Positions 29,587 to 47,300 of a stretch of DNA of 64,000 nt are shown here, piece by piece; position 1 is the stretch's first letter; each line of letters starts with the position of its first letter. The DNA lies in the NCBI RefSeq assembly GCF_010499245.1, contig NZ_JAAGOW010000001.1:3658001-3722000 (forward strand), given 5' to 3'. The notes below the pieces were generated by a model, which was not told where the DNA came from, ran no database searches, and saw only the letters and a list, made by a program, of their open reading frames with translations. Made by a program: the position numbers and the translations under genes. The stretch comes from Variovorax sp. WS11 (GTDB lineage: Bacteria > Pseudomonadota > Gammaproteobacteria > Burkholderiales > Burkholderiaceae_C).

Positions 29587-30385
29587 GTATTGCCGCCAGC
29601 AGTCTCTGCAGCGCCTCCGTGGGAACCATCGCATTATTGGGGTGCGGATCGGACGTCCATATCAGGGGATGCGCGAAGGCCGAAGCCCGCACCGGCATAT
29701 GGCGGGCCGTCTCCTGGGCCGCCCATTGTTGAGCCGCATGGTCCTCGGCATCGGCCAGGACGACTGTCTCGTGCAGCGCGGTGAGCTGCAAGGTGGCCGG
29801 CGCGAGCGCGCGCATCTGATCGCGCATCAGCGGCGACACGCCGAAGCCGAAGATCTCTTCGGTGAAGGCATCGGCGTCCCGGGCCAGCTGGCGCCGCCAG
29901 GCCGGATCGGGCACGCAGAAGGAACGCTCCAGCGCATCGACATGGCCGGCGCGCAGTGTCTCGAGGTAGCGCGCGCCGTCCACGATCGGGTCCCACAGGA
30001 TGAGCCGCGCCGGATCGCAGCGGCCGCTCTTGGCCGCCATCACCGCCAGCGTCGCGCCCAGGCGCGCGCCGAGCCAGATGATGCGCCGGGCGCCGGTGCG
30101 GCGTCGCAGCTCCTCATGCGCGGTGCAGACGTCGCGCCGCCAGCCCTCGAGGTCGCCGTCGGTGTCCTCGCCGGGCGAGTCGCCGCTGCCGTGGTAGTCG
30201 AAGCGCAGCACCGCCACGCCGGCCCGCGCGAGCCGGTCGGACAGCACGCGGAACAGCCGGTGCCCACGCACGGCCTCCTGGCCCAGGGGCATGCAGATCA
30301 GCACCGCGAGCTTGCCGTCGCGCTCGGGTGCGTGGAAGAGCCCGAACAGCTGCCTGGAGGCCGGGCCGAAGAGCATCGGGGTCAT
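29579..30385 (-). CDS. Alpha/beta hydrolase-like protein lacking the usual nucleophile (cluster hydrolase 2)
   Basis: A 268-residue protein of the alpha/beta hydrolase fold, resembling the exosortase-A-associated hydrolase 2 group. It keeps the fold landmarks CMPLGQEAVRGHR and LRFDYHGSGDSPGE. The elbow is WLGARLGAT, so the nucleophile position is Arg and no Ser, Cys or Asp replaces it. It may be catalytically inactive, or use another residue. Its ATG shares ATGA with the phosphopantetheinyl transferase stop, and its end overlaps hydrolase 1, so all three are likely translated together. ATG 30376, three codons in, is an alternative start. Confidence 0.72.
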   Translation of the reverse strand: MTPMLFGPASRQLFGLFHAPERDGKLAVLICMPLGQEAVRGHRLFRVLSDRLARAGVAVLRFDYHGSGDSPGEDTDGDLEGWRRDVCTAHEELRRRTGARRIIWLGARLGATLAVMAAKSGRCDPARLILWDPIVDGARYLETLRAGHVDALERSFCVPDPAWRRQLARDADAFTEEIFGFGVSPLMRDQMRALAPATLQLTALHETVVLADAEDHAAQQWAAQETARHMPVRASAFAHPLIWTSDPHPNNAMVPTEALQRLLAAIHE

Positions 30386-31098
30386 GCGTAGATCTCGTTG
30401 TCGACCAGGGGCCGGCACGCCGCCGCAGCCGGCCCGCAGGCCAGCACGCGAGCCACGGCGCACAGCGCTCCCTGGACATCGTGGAAAGAGGACAGCGCGA
30501 GGCGCGCAACGCCGTCCGCCGCGTCGATCTTCACTTCGCGCGCATCGGGCGCGACGCCCACCTCGAAGCTGCGCGTGTCCACCGACAAGCCCATGCCGGT
30601 GGCCTTGAGGCAGGCCTCCTTGCGCGTCCAGCAGCAGAGGAAGGCGCGGTCGCGCGCCTCGGCTGGCAGCGCCCCCAGCGCACGCCGCTCGGCGGCGGTG
30701 AAGTAGGTCTCGGCCAGGGCCTCGGCGTCGGGCATCGGACGCAGCAGCTCGACGTCGGCGCCCACCTCGGCATCGTCGCAGACCGCGATCAGGCCCAGCG
30801 ACTGGCTGTGGCTGAGGTTGAAGCGCAGCCCGCCGTGCTCGACCAGGCTCGGCTTGCCGAAGGGGCCCAGCGCGAACTCCAGCATCGAGGCCGGGATGCC
30901 GCATTGCGCGGAGAGCGTCTCGCGCAGCGCCGCATGGGCCGCGATGAAGCGGTTGCGATCGCGCTTGAAGACGAAGCGCCGTGCGCGCTCCCATTCCGCT
31001 TCCGAGAGCGAAGCCACGGCCTGCGGCGCCGGCGTGGCGTCCAGGTCCACCTGCCACAGGCGGCAGTGCATGGAGGAGGGGAGCTGCACGGTCGTCAT
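30382..31098 (-). CDS. 4'-phosphopantetheinyl transferase, Sfp type
   Basis: A 238-residue enzyme that moves phosphopantetheine from CoA to the serine of carrier domains. Sfp-type motifs are in order: GPFGKPSL (78-85), FNLSHSQ (93-99), GADVELL with the Mg-binding Asp/Glu (113-119), and WTRKEACLKATGMGL (157-171). It lies 11 bases downstream of the large synthetase gene, and its stop overlaps the next start, so it is dedicated by context to activating the T and ACP domains of this cluster. Confidence 0.95.
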   Translation of the reverse strand: MTTVQLPSSMHCRLWQVDLDATPAPQAVASLSEAEWERARRFVFKRDRNRFIAAHAALRETLSAQCGIPASMLEFALGPFGKPSLVEHGGLRFNLSHSQSLGLIAVCDDAEVGADVELLRPMPDAEALAETYFTAAERRALGALPAEARDRAFLCCWTRKEACLKATGMGLSVDTRSFEVGVAPDAREVKIDAADGVARLALSSFHDVQGALCAVARVLACGPAAAACRPLVDNEIYA

Positions 31099-31109
31099 GG
31101 CGCTTTCCT

Positions 31110-36118
<5,009 letters not shown>

Positions 36119-36122
<4 letters not shown>

Positions 36123-38296
36123 GCTTGGTACTTGGTGAACTTGCCTTGGGCCTTGGGGTCGGGCACGAACCAGGCGGGCTGCCCGTCTTTGTCCCGTCCG
36201 AGGCGTGCATTCGGCGTAGGAGGATGCGCCGGATCCAGGGCCATCTTCGGCGCGGCGCGGCGCGGGAGCAGCTCGGCTTCCTGCATCTCGGCGATCGATT
36301 CCTTGAAGGCCGACTTGATGGTCGCGATGTCCTGCTGCGAATGCGCGGTGGTCATGAAGCAGGGGAAGTTGTCCAGGATGTGGACGCCGCGGCTGCGCAT
36401 CATCGCGAACAGCAGGTCCTGCAGCGGATGGTCTTCCAGCCAGCTCACGCGCCACAGCGACGAGAAGTAGCGGATCTCCAGCGGCGCGCCGACCTCGCGG
36501 CAGAAGGCCGTGAGCTCGTCGGCCATGGCCGCGGTGTGCAGGTTGAGCTGGGTCTGCAGCTTGTTGTTGTCCTGCTTGAGGTGTTCCAGCGCGGCCTTGG
36601 AGGCGGCCAGCGCCAGCGGATGGCGCACGAAGGTGCCGGCGAAGTAGGTCACGCCCACGGTGGGCACCGAGTCGTCGCCGTACTGCCAGGGGCCGCCGTC
36701 CAGCGCATCCATGTAGGTGCGCTTGCCGGCGATCACGCCGACGGGCATGCCGCCGCCCAGCACCTTGCCGTAGGTGGCGAGGTCGGCGCGGATGCCGAAC
36801 AGCGCCTGCGCTCCGCCCAGGTCGCAGCGGAAGCCGGTGATGACCTCGTCGAAGATCAGGCAGGTCTCGGACTTCTCGGTGATGGCGCGCACCTCGCGCA
36901 GGAACTCGCGCGGCTGGAAGTCGGGCCGGCGGCTCTGCACCGGCTCGACCAGCACCGCGGCCAGGTCGTCGGCGTTGGCGCGGATGAACTCCAGCGCCTC
37001 GGGCGTGCCGTAGTCCAGCACGCGCACGTCGCCGAACATGCCCTGCAGCACGCCGGGCGCGGCCGACATGCCCTTGGCGCTGCGGCCGGCGCGCACCAGC
37101 ACCTCGTCGAAGGTGCCGTGGTAGGAGCCGGTGAACAGCACCACCGTGCTGCGGCCGGTCACGGTGCGCGCGATGCGCAGCGCCGCCATCACGGCCTCGG
37201 AGCCGGTGTTGCACAGGCCCGCGCGGTCGAAGCCGGTGAGCTCGCACAGGAGCCTCGTCACGTCGGCGGCCAGCGGATGCTGCGGGCCGATCTCGTAGCC
37301 CAGCTCGAGCTGCTTCTTCACCGCCTCGTTGATGAAGTCCGGCGTCCAGCCGAAGAGATTCATGCCGAAGCCGTTGAGCGTGTCGACGTACTCGTTGCCG
37401 TCGATGTCCCACATCCGCGAGCCCTTGGAGCGCTCGATCACGATCTGGTAGGTGATCTCCTTGGTGGCCGGGCGGAAGCCGTTGACCACGCGCGGGTCGG
37501 CCATGTGCGCCCGGTTGTGCTCGGTGAAGGCCTTGCTCTTCTTCGTGCGCTCCACGTAGCGGCGCATGAAGGCGGCCAGCCGCGCCTTCTGGCGCTCGGT
37601 GGGCTCCTTGCTCTGCGTGTGGATGCGCGCGATGGCGCCGAAGGCCTTCTTGACGTCGTACTTCGGCGCCGGGACCGGCTCCTCGGCCGCCGGTTCGGGC
37701 GTGGTGTTGGACGCCGTGGCCGCGGCGGTGGCCATGGGCGTGGGTTGCTCCACCGCCGGGACCGGCAGCCCCAGGCTGACCGGCACCGTCGGCGCCGCCG
37801 ACAGCAATACGAGTTGCTGTTGCATCAGTTGCATCTGTTGCGCGATGACCTGCTGGACCAGGCTGCCGCCGGGCGCCGCGGCCATCGGCACGGGCTGCAG
37901 GACCTGCACCGCCTGCAGGGCCGGCATCGCTGCCGCCGGCACGGCCGCCACCGCCTGCTGCGGCGCCACGGCCGCGGGCATCGCCGCGGCGACCGGCGCC
38001 GCGGGTGCTGCCTCGGGCGGCAGGGTGGCATCGAGGAACTCGGCCAGCGCGTCGAAGCTGCGATAGCTCTCCATCAGCTGGCGGAAGGTCAGGTTGACCT
38101 TGAAGGTCTTCTTGACCTGCAGCGCGGCCTGCGTGAGCGTGAGCGAGTCCAGCCCGATCTCGACGAAGGGCGCGGACCCGTCGACCTCGGCCATGTCGGC
38201 ACCGGAGAGATTCTCGAACAGCTCGCGCAGGCGGGTGACGAGCGAGGCGCGGCGGGCGGGCGGCGCGGATGTGGCGGCTGCAACAGCAACAGTCAT
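36119..38296 (-). CDS. Acyl carrier domain fused to a PLP beta-aminotransferase (ACP-AMT)
   Basis: 725 residues. An N-terminal ACP (about 15-92) has the phosphopantetheine site GLDSL, Ser51. An Ala/Pro/Gln-rich linker runs to about 210. The class III aminotransferase (about 235-665), of the glutamate-semialdehyde aminotransferase-like group used in assembly lines, has LCNTGSEAVMAALR (361-374), SYHGTFDE (391-398), FDEVITGFR with Asp483, and the PLP lysine Lys511 in TYGKVLGGGMPVG. In mycosubtilin/iturin synthetases such domains turn a carrier-bound beta-keto acyl group into a beta-amino one. GGAG precedes ATG 38296. It lies 116 bases after the KS-AT end and is coupled to the next NRPS by ATGA. 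Confidence 0.92.
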
Positions 38297-38412
38297 GGAC
38301 AACTCCGGGATCGGTGAGGGCGGAACGGCGGGGGGAGGTAAACGCCGCAAGCGCGACCGGTGCCGGCGATGCGATGTCGGGGAGAAGCTGCTTGCGCTCG
38401 AAGGCGGCAGTT

Positions 38413-41145
38413 TCAGGTGGGCAGGCGCACGCGGTGCTTGCGCGCGCGCCGGTCCAGCGGCGAAAGATCGATCTCGGCGCCCTGCGCCCAGAGCCGGCCG
38501 GCGGCCAGGCGCCAGGCGGCGCATTCGCTCGCGGGCTGGTCGGCCAAGAGCGAGACGGCGGGCGCGGGCTGGGCCTTGGTCGCATGCTGGCGCACCAGCG
38601 TGGCCAGGGTGTTGCGCGGGCCGAGTTCGATGAAGAGCGGATGCGCGAGCTGGGCCAGCACCTCGCGCACGGCGGGCGAGAAGCGCACCGTCTCGCGCAG
38701 GTGGCGGGCCCAGTAGCGCGGGTCGGTCGCTTCCTCGGCCGTCAGCAGGCGGCCGGTGAGGGTCGAATAGATCGGCAGGCGCGGCGCCGACAGCGCGAGT
38801 TCGCCCACCAGCGCCTCGAAGGGCGCGACGGCCGGTTCCATCATCGCGGAGTGGAAGGCATGCGAGGTCTGCAGCGCCTTGGCGACGATGCCCTTGGCTT
38901 CCAACGCGGCGCGCAGCTGCTCGATGGCTTCGGCCGGGCCGGCGGCGACGGAGACCGCGGGGCCGTTGTCGGCGGCCAGCGAGATGCCTTCGGGCAGGAG
39001 CGGCAGCAGCTCGGCGGCGGCCATGCGGACGGAGAGCATGATGCCCGCCGGCTGCGCCTGCATCAGCGCGCCGCGGCGTGCGACGAGGCGGGCCGCGTCT
39101 TCCAGGCGCATCACGCCGGCCAGCACGGCGGCGGCGAATTCGCCCACGCTGTGGCCGATCATCGCGACGGGCGTCACGCCCAGCGACATCAGCTGGCGGG
39201 CCAGCGCGTATTCGAGCGCGAAGGTGGCGGGCTGAGTGACCGAGGTGGGCGACAGCGCGGCGGCGTCGTTCGAGGCGATGCGCTCGCGCAGGTCGTAGTC
39301 CAGCACGCCTTCAAAGGCCGCGAGGCACTCGTCGAAGGCGGCGCGGAACACCGGTTCGGCTGCATGCAGCGCGAGGCCCATGCCGGCGTACTGCGCGCCC
39401 TGGCCGGGGAACATGAAGACCGGCTGCGGCATCCAGGCCGGCGCGGCGGCGCCGGCACGCGCCGGGGAATCTGCGGTGCGCAAGGCGGCCACGGCTTCGT
39501 CGATGGAGCCGGCGACCACGCAGGCGCGCTGGGCGAAGGCCTTGCGGCCGACGCGCAGCGTGTGGGCGACATCGGCCAGCGAGAGATCGCGGTGGGCGTC
39601 GAGATGCTCGGCCAGCTGGGCCGCGGCGGTCGCGAGCGCGGCCGGCGAGCGGGCCGACAGCATCAGCAGCTGCGGGCCGCTGGCGGGGTCGGAGGGCTCG
39701 CGCAGCGGCGCCTCTTCCACGATCACGTGCGCATTGGTGCCGCCCACGCCGAAGCTGCTGACGCCCGCGCGCCGCGGCGCGGCCTCGCGCGGCCAGGGGC
39801 GCAGCTGGCTGTTGACGCTGAAGGGCGTGGCGTCGAAGTCGATGGCCGGGTTCGGCGCCTCGTAGTGCAGGCTGGCCGGGATCGCCTCGCTGTGCAGTGC
39901 GAGCGCGGTCTTGATCAGCCCCGCCGCGCCGGCGGCGGTGACCATGTGGCCGACGTTGCTCTTGAGCGAGCCGATGGTGCAGAAGCCCTTGTCGGCCGTG
40001 TGCGCCGCATAGGCGCGCACCAGGCCCTCGACCTCGATCGGGTCGCCCATAGGCGTCGCGGTGCCGTGCGTCTCGACGTAGGAGATGCTGCGCGCGGGCA
40101 CGCCGGACTGCGCCAGCGCGGCCTCGATCACCGCCGCCTGGCCGTCCACGCTGGGCGCGGTGAAGCTGGCCTTGGCGCCGCCGTCGTTGTTGACGGCCGC
40201 GCCGCGCAGCACGGCATAGATGGTGTCGCCGTCGGCAATCGCGTCGGACAGGCGCTTGAGCAGCACCACCGTCGCGCCGTCGCTGAAGACGGTGCCCTTG
40301 GCCTTGGCATCGAAGCTGCGCGTGTGGCCGTCGGGCGAGAGCATCGAGCCCTCGTTGTAGAGATAGCCGCTGCGTGGCGGGCAGGTCACCGAGGCGCCGC
40401 CGGCCAGCGCCATGCGGCACTGGCCGGTGCGCAGCGCATGGAAGGCCTGGGCCACCGCCACCAGCGAGGTCGAGCAGGCGGTGTGCACGCTGACGGCCGG
40501 GCCGGTGAGGTTGAGCTTGTTCGCCACGCGGGTGGTGATGTAGTCCTTCTCGTTGGCCAGCATCACCTGGAAGTCGCCCACCATCTCGACCAGGTCGGGC
40601 CGCGTGGCCACGTGGCGCTGGAAGTAGGTGGCGTTGTACATGCCGGCGTACACGCCGACCGGGCCGGGCGCCTGGTCGGGCGCGTAGCCGCCGCGCTCCA
40701 GGCATTCCCAGCAGATCTCGAGGAAGACCCGCTGCTGCGGGTCCATCAGCTCGGCTTCCTTGGGGTTGATGCCGAAGAAGGCGGCGTCGAAGTTTTCGAT
40801 GCCGTCGAGCACGCCGCGGGCGCGCACATACAGCGGGTCGGCGCGCAGCGCGGCGCTGACGCCGGCGTCCAGCATCGCATCGTCGAAGAAGCTGATCGAC
40901 TCGCGACCGGCCATGAGGTTGTCCCAGAACTGCTCGACGTCCGCGGCGCCCGGGAAGCGGCCGGCCATCGCGATCAGGGCGACGGCTTCGCTGTCGTTGC
41001 GGGCAACAGGGCGGGCGGGCGCAGGTTCGGCGGGCACCGGCACCGGCACCTCGGCGGCCTGCATGTCGGCGGCCAGCGCAGCCGGCGTGGGCTGGCGGAA
41101 GAACAGGGTGGTCGTGAGGCGGCGCGCGCTGCCCTGCTGCAGCTC
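38413..41145 (-). CDS. Ketosynthase-acyltransferase part of a frameshifted A-T-KS-AT synthetase
   Basis: The frame is open from 41145; its first ATG is at 41064 and gives 883 residues. Numbered from that ATG, the ketosynthase (about 27-450) has TACSTS (Cys197), ETHGTA (His333) and KSNVGH (His373). The acyltransferase (about 548-835) has GQGAQ, the nucleophile GHSVGE (Ser639) and HAFH (735-738), which predicts malonyl-CoA. No ketoreductase, dehydratase, enoylreductase or carrier follows; the ACP is on the next gene. The 27 codons before the ATG encode [20 protein letters not shown] and so on, the missing third and fourth helices of the preceding T domain, showing that this was one protein with the A-T half. 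Confidence 0.9.
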   Translation of the reverse strand, partial: ELQQGSARRLTTTLFFRQPTPAALAADMQAAEVPVPVPAEPAPARPVARNDSEAVALIAMAGRFPGAADVEQFWDNLMAGRESISFFDDAMLDAGVSAALRADPLYVRARGVLDGIENFDAAFFGINPKEAELMDPQQRVFLEICWECLERGGYAPDQAPGPVGVYAGMYNATYFQRHVATRPDLVEMVGDFQVMLANEKDYITTRVANKLNLTGPAVSVHTACSTSLVAVAQAFHALRTGQCRMALAGGASVTCPPRSGYLYNEGSMLSPDGHTRSFDAKAKGTVFSDGATVVLLKRLSDAIADGDTIYAVLRGAAVNNDGGAKASFTAPSVDGQAAVIEAALAQSGVPARSISYVETHGTATPMGDPIEVEGLVRAYAAHTADKGFCTIGSLKSNVGHMVTAAGAAGLIKTALALHSEAIPASLHYEAPNPAIDFDATPFSVNSQLRPWPREAAPRRAGVSSFGVGGTNAHVIVEEAPLREPSDPASGPQLLMLSARSPAALATAAAQLAEHLDAHRDLSLADVAHTLRVGRKAFAQRACVVAGSIDEAVAALRTADSPARAGAAAPAWMPQPVFMFPGQGAQYAGMGLALHAAEPVFRAAFDECLAAFEGVLDYDLRERIASNDAAALSPTSVTQPATFALEYALARQLMSLGVTPVAMIGHSVGEFAAAVLAGVMRLEDAARLVARRGALMQAQPAGIMLSVRMAAAELLPLLPEGISLAADNGPAVSVAAGPAEAIEQLRAALEAKGIVAKALQTSHAFHSAMMEPAVAPFEALVGELALSAPRLPIYSTLTGRLLTAEEATDPRYWARHLRETVRFSPAVREVLAQLAHPLFIELGPRNTLATLVRQHATKAQPAPAVSLLADQPASECAAWRLAAGRLWAQGAEIDLSPLDRRARKHRVRLPT

Positions 41146-41146
41146 C

Positions 41147-43456
<2,310 letters not shown>

Positions 43457-43845
43457 GTACTGTTGACTCCGCATTGAACAGGCCTTGCCCTTCGTAACCC
43501 CGTATGTGTATCGATGCCGCCACGTCTGTTCGGCGACACATGGTTCCGTTTCCTGCGGTAAGTTAATCACAAAGCATTCAAACCGCTAGGGGGCCGATAT
43601 TGCTCTCGGGTCGCGTGTAACGCCACCTTACGAAAGCCATGCCGGTTGCCTATGCCGTTTGGAAAGCTCTGCAACACCTCGACGCATTTGGTTGCGGTTG
43701 GCGTGTCAGCCAGAAGCTCGTGCGGTGACGATTCTGCACGCCTTTTTACAATTTGAATACAAACGGGCTACTGACAATGCCTCGAAATGGGTAGGAACTC
43801 ATAGAAAAGTTCTATTTTCAAGGCGCCTCGGGGCGAGGTAGCAGT
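43457..43845. promoter_or_regulatory. AT-richer leader/promoter region of the synthetase cluster with a small palindrome
   Basis: About 390 bases between the phosphatase gene and the first synthetase gene, both on the minus strand. It is visibly less GC-rich than anything around it, particularly 43730-43820. It has a perfect palindrome ATAGAA-AAG-TTCTAT at 43801-43815, overlapped by GAACT...AGTTC (43795-43812). No protein frame is convincing. It must hold the cluster promoter; I could not assign a confident -35/-10 pair or a lux-type box. Confidence 0.55.
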
Positions 43846-44484
43846 TCAGGCCGTTGCTTCGTCCAGCGAGCCCTGATCGAGATGTCCCGTATCGCCCCAG
43901 CCAACGAGCGTGAAGCCCTGGGGGGTCCAGAGAAGGCGGTTGATGGCGGCGTTGCCCAGGTGCCACGTTCGCGGGGCCTGCAGTTCCTGGCCGGTGGCGG
44001 CGCGATAGAGAACGTCCATGACGCCGCCGTGCGCCACCAGCACCACCAGCTCGCCCGGGTGCCGCTGCGCCAGCTCTCCCGCGATGCCTGTCACCCGTTC
44101 CCTGAAGGTGAGCAGTGACTCACCGCCCTCCGGCGCGAACTGCGGGTCGCGTGTGCGCCACAGCCGGGCCTGATCGGGCAGCGAGGCGTCGATGTCGGCG
44201 AAGGTGCGGCCCTCGAAGTGGCCGAAGGCCCGCTCGCGCAGCCCGGGCTCGGCCTGCACCTCGATGCCGAGCGGGCGGGCGATCTCGAGCGCGGTCTGCC
44301 AGGCGCGCGCCAAGTCGCTGGCATAGATGGCAGCGATGGGCTCGTCCGCCAGCGCCTCCCCGACGCGCCGGGCCTGCCACAGGCCGGTGTCGTTGAGCGC
44401 GATGTCGAGCTGGCCCTGGATGCGGGTGTCGACGTTCCAGGCGGTTTCGCCGTGGCGCACGGCGATGAGTCGGGTGAGCTCCAT
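43846..44484 (-). CDS. Histidine phosphatase (phosphoglycerate mutase-like, GpmB/CobC type)
   Basis: A 212-residue protein of the histidine phosphatase superfamily. The catalytic RHG is in IAVRHGETAWN (His11), with a second His in VLVAHGGVMDVL and Glu in LRERAFGHFEG. Arg in SDLARAWQTA completes the pocket. Size and sequence fit cofactor-dependent mutase-like phosphatases such as GpmB; real substrates of this group vary and are usually small phosphomonoesters rather than 3-phosphoglycerate. It precedes the synthetase cluster on the same strand with a 390-base gap, so a link to it is not implied. Confidence 0.9.
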   Translation of the reverse strand: MELTRLIAVRHGETAWNVDTRIQGQLDIALNDTGLWQARRVGEALADEPIAAIYASDLARAWQTALEIARPLGIEVQAEPGLRERAFGHFEGRTFADIDASLPDQARLWRTRDPQFAPEGGESLLTFRERVTGIAGELAQRHPGELVVLVAHGGVMDVLYRAATGQELQAPRTWHLGNAAINRLLWTPQGFTLVGWGDTGHLDQGSLDEATA

Positions 44485-44515
44485 CGGGAAAATTCTAGGG
44501 GGAAACCCTGGGCGC

Positions 44516-45151
44516 TCAGTTCTTCGCGGTGGGGATCTCGATGTCCACGCGGCGTTCGCCCACCGGCGGGTTCGGGAAGCCCTGCAGCGCGGCCTGGAAC
44601 ATCACCGGCAGCACCGCCCCGCTCGCGGTGTAGGGGCCGTCGTTGCGCGCGTGGGTTTCGTAGACCACGCGGTTGGAGGGCAGCTCGCGCAGCACGATGC
44701 TGACCTCGCGCGCATACCAGGGGTTGGCCGGCGGGAAGGCCGACCCGTACCAGCCGCCGCCATGCCAGCCGCGCCCATACCAGCCCCCGGCCCCGTAGCC
44801 CCAGGGCCGCATGCGGTAGTAGCCCGGGCCCCAGGCGCCGTGGTAGTACCAGGGGTCGGCCCAGGGCGAGAGCTCGGCCGTCACGCGGGCGGCGATCTGC
44901 GCCGTGTACTGCGGGCTGGCGTCGTCGCGGCGCAGGCCCACGCGTTCGAGCGCAGCGCCGGCCATCGCCTCCAGCTGCTGTTGCTGCGCCTCGCCGGCCT
45001 GCTGCGAGGGCAGGCGCTCGAAGCGGTAGGTGGCGCCGGCCGGCACGGCGCCGAGGCTCGAGAAGCTGCGGACATCGCTGTCGACCACCCAGCGGGTGGC
45101 GCAGCCGGCAAGCCCGGTGCACAGCGCGAGGACGGCAAGGACGTGTTTCAT
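44516..45151 (-). CDS. DUF4136-type lipoprotein
   Basis: A 211-residue outer-envelope protein. The lipobox LAGC (Cys17) follows a short signal sequence, so it should be lipid-anchored. The mature part has the DUF4136 pattern: VDSDVRSFSSLG near the start, a helical LEAMAGAALERVGL, and a C-terminal strand region with a Gly/Trp/Tyr-rich insert (about 98-140). Function is unknown. It lies 31 bases upstream of the phosphatase gene and 34 bases after ttcA on the same strand. Confidence 0.85.
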   Translation of the reverse strand: MKHVLAVLALCTGLAGCATRWVVDSDVRSFSSLGAVPAGATYRFERLPSQQAGEAQQQQLEAMAGAALERVGLRRDDASPQYTAQIAARVTAELSPWADPWYYHGAWGPGYYRMRPWGYGAGGWYGRGWHGGGWYGSAFPPANPWYAREVSIVLRELPSNRVVYETHARNDGPYTASGAVLPVMFQAALQGFPNPPVGERRVDIEIPTAKN

Positions 45152-45185
45152 GCGAATCTCCTCGTCGAGGGCCGCCGCCTCCGGT

Positions 45186-46100
45186 CTAAAGCTGCACGAC
45201 GCGAAGGGGCGAAGGCGGCGGGAAGTCCGGCGGGTCGAAGGCCTTGTCGCCTTCCTCGTCGGCCACGCCGGTCGTCCTGAGACCCTTGAAGTCGAACGAC
45301 GTTCCGTCCAGCAGGTGCGAGGGCACCACGTTCTGCAGCGCGTTGAACATGTTCTCGATGCGCCCCGGGTGCTTGCGCTCCCACTCGCGCAGCATCTCGC
45401 CGACCTGCTTTCGCTGCAGGTTCTCCTGGCTGCCGCAGAGGGTGCAGGGAATGATGGGGAAGGCGCGGTGCTGGGCCCAGCGCACCAGGTCTTTCTCGGC
45501 CACGTAGGCCAGCGGCCGGATGACGATGTGGCGGCCGTCGTCGCTCACCAGCTTGGGCGGCATGGACTTGAGCTTGGCGGCGAAGAACATGTTGAGAAAG
45601 AAGGTCTGCAGCATGTCGTCGCGGTGGTGGCCCAGCGCGACCTTGGTGGCGCCCAGCTCGTCGGCCACGCGGTAGAGGATGCCGCGGCGCAGCCGGCTGC
45701 ACAGGCCGCAGGTGGTCTTGCCTTCCGGAATGACGCGCTTGACGATCGAGTAGGTGTCCTGCTCCTCGATGTGAAAGGGCACGCCCAGCGCCTTCAGGTA
45801 GGTGGGCAGCACCTCTTCGGGGAAGCCGGGCTGCTTCTGGTCGAGGTTGACCGCGACGATGTCGAAGTGCACCGGCGCGCGGGCGCGCAGCTTGAGCAGG
45901 ATGTCGAGCAGCGCATAGCTGTCCTTGCCGCCCGAGACGCAGACCATGACCTTGTCGCCCTCTTCGATCATGTTGTAGTCGAAGATCGCGCGGCCGACCT
46001 CGCGGCACAGGCGCTTCTCGAGCTTGTGGGTCTCGCGCTCGATCTTCAGGCCATTGCCGGCGGACGAAGGGGCCTCGTCGTCGATCCATACAGCGCTCAT
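45186..46100 (-). CDS. ttcA: tRNA 2-thiocytidine(32) synthetase
   Basis: A 304-residue PP-loop ATPase with an iron-sulfur cluster that thiolates C32 of certain tRNAs. The PP-loop is [14 protein letters not shown] (about 52-65). Two cysteine pairs bind the cluster: [12 protein letters not shown] and [14 protein letters not shown] 46100 overlaps the folB stop by one base (TGATG), giving a tight folM-like - folB - ttcA order. Length and motifs are complete. Confidence 0.96.
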   Translation of the reverse strand: MSAVWIDDEAPSSAGNGLKIERETHKLEKRLCREVGRAIFDYNMIEEGDKVMVCVSGGKDSYALLDILLKLRARAPVHFDIVAVNLDQKQPGFPEEVLPTYLKALGVPFHIEEQDTYSIVKRVIPEGKTTCGLCSRLRRGILYRVADELGATKVALGHHRDDMLQTFFLNMFFAAKLKSMPPKLVSDDGRHIVIRPLAYVAEKDLVRWAQHRAFPIIPCTLCGSQENLQRKQVGEMLREWERKHPGRIENMFNALQNVVPSHLLDGTSFDFKGLRTTGVADEEGDKAFDPPDFPPPSPLRVVQL

Positions 46101-46492
46101 CACTTGCTCCTGAAAACTTCGACCCCGACTGCCGCGCAATCGGGATACACATCGGGCTTGGCCGTGGACACCCGCGCCGCCTGCACCTTGGGATGCATCA
46201 GCACCTGGTCGAGGATGTCGTCGCACAGCGTTTCCTGCAAGTGGATGTGGCCCTTGGACAGGCGCGTGGCGACGGTGCGGCGGATGAAGTCGTAGTCGAC
46301 CACCTCGTCGAGCTCGTCGGCCTTGGGCGTGGAGACATCCAGCGGCACGTAGAGGTCGACGTTGATGATGACGCGCTGCTCGGCGCGCTTCTCGAACTCG
46401 TGCACGCCGATGTTGATCCAGACCTCGTAGTCGCGCAGGAAGAGGCGCCGGCAGGTGCTCAGCAGCGGGTCGATGGATGCATGGTGGCTCAT
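46100..46492 (-). CDS. folB: Dihydroneopterin aldolase family protein
   Basis: A 130-residue FolB-like protein that would act in the folate pathway, cleaving or epimerising dihydroneopterin. Visible features are [24 protein letters not shown], with the family Glu, and [12 protein letters not shown] later Lys in [11 protein letters not shown] is at the usual catalytic Lys place. It overlaps the upstream SDR gene by ATGA, and its stop overlaps the ttcA start. The pterin link with the neighbouring pteridine-reductase-like SDR supports the assignment. FolX-type epimerase is an alternative. Confidence 0.9.
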   Translation of the reverse strand: MSHHASIDPLLSTCRRLFLRDYEVWINIGVHEFEKRAEQRVIINVDLYVPLDVSTPKADELDEVVDYDFIRRTVATRLSKGHIHLQETLCDDILDQVLMHPKVQAARVSTAKPDVYPDCAAVGVEVFRSK

Positions 46493-47280
46493 GGCTTCGG
46501 GGCTTTCAGCAGTTCGTCGACGACGAACATGATGTCGCGCGGCAGGGGCACCAGGTGCTGGCCGTTGTCCACGCTGAGGGTGGTGCCGGTCACGCTGGGC
46601 GTGCCGGCGAGGAAGACGCAGGCACGCGCGACGTCGGCCGGGTCGATGGGCCGGCGCATCGGGTTGGCGCGCGCCGCCTGCTGGAAGTTGGCCGGGTCCT
46701 GAGGCCCGCTCGGGTAGAGGATGCCCGGCGCCACGCCGCACACGCGCACGGCCGGCGCCAGCGACTGCGCCTGCAGCGCCACCGCGCGCTCCAGCGCCAG
46801 CTTGGACACCGTGTAGGAGAAATAGTCGGGGTTCAGGTTGTAGACCTTCTGGTCGAGGATGTGGATCGCGCAGCGGTCGATGCCGTCGCCCGCCACCGCG
46901 CGCTGCGCCAGCAGGCGCGCAAAGTCCAGCGGCGCGATCAGGTTCACGCCGATCTGGCGCAGGGCGCCTTCCTCGTCGAAGTCCAGCCCGGTGTCGGGCT
47001 CGAAGGCCGAGGCGTTGTTGACGATGCAGGCCAGCGGACCCTCGATGCACTCGAGCAGTGCGCGCCGGCCCGCGGCGCTGCCGATATCCGCCTCGACCGC
47101 CGTGGCCTGCAGCCCTTCGCCGCGCAGCCGCGCGCACAGGGCCTTGGCTTCCTCGCGCGAGGCGCGGTACTGGCACCACACCGGCCAGCCTGCGCGCGCG
47201 AAGGCTTCGCAGAGCGCGGCGCCGAGCCGTCGGCCGCCGCCGGTCACGAGCACGCCGGGGCGTGGGGGGGATTCGCGCAT
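46489..47280 (-). CDS. SDR oxidoreductase, pteridine reductase (FolM/PTR1)-like
   Basis: A 263-residue short-chain dehydrogenase. The nucleotide site is VTGGGRRLG, with the extra Arg of the TGxxxRxG form that marks NADPH-dependent pteridine reductases. NNAS follows, and the active site includes [20 protein letters not shown] with Tyr/Lys of YxxxK and an upstream Asp as in PTR1. Position next to folB argues for a dihydrobiopterin/dihydrofolate-type substrate. Divergent from the methyltransferase gene with only 20 bases between start codons. Confidence 0.85.
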   Translation of the reverse strand: MRESPPRPGVLVTGGGRRLGAALCEAFARAGWPVWCQYRASREEAKALCARLRGEGLQATAVEADIGSAAGRRALLECIEGPLACIVNNASAFEPDTGLDFDEEGALRQIGVNLIAPLDFARLLAQRAVAGDGIDRCAIHILDQKVYNLNPDYFSYTVSKLALERAVALQAQSLAPAVRVCGVAPGILYPSGPQDPANFQQAARANPMRRPIDPADVARACVFLAGTPSVTGTTLSVDNGQHLVPLPRDIMFVVDELLKAPKP

Positions 47281-47300
47281 GCTGATAGATTTCCTGTCTT

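Noticed and set aside
39311..41142. Continuation of the A-T frame past the frameshift as a real 1419-residue protein
   Set aside because: After the break the translation is an Arg/Gly/Ala-rich shadow of KS-AT with no domain; the T domain continues in the other frame.
43457..43845. A lux-type box or LuxI/LuxR control of the synthetase cluster
   Set aside because: No ACCTG-type dyad was seen and no luxI/luxR gene is in the window.
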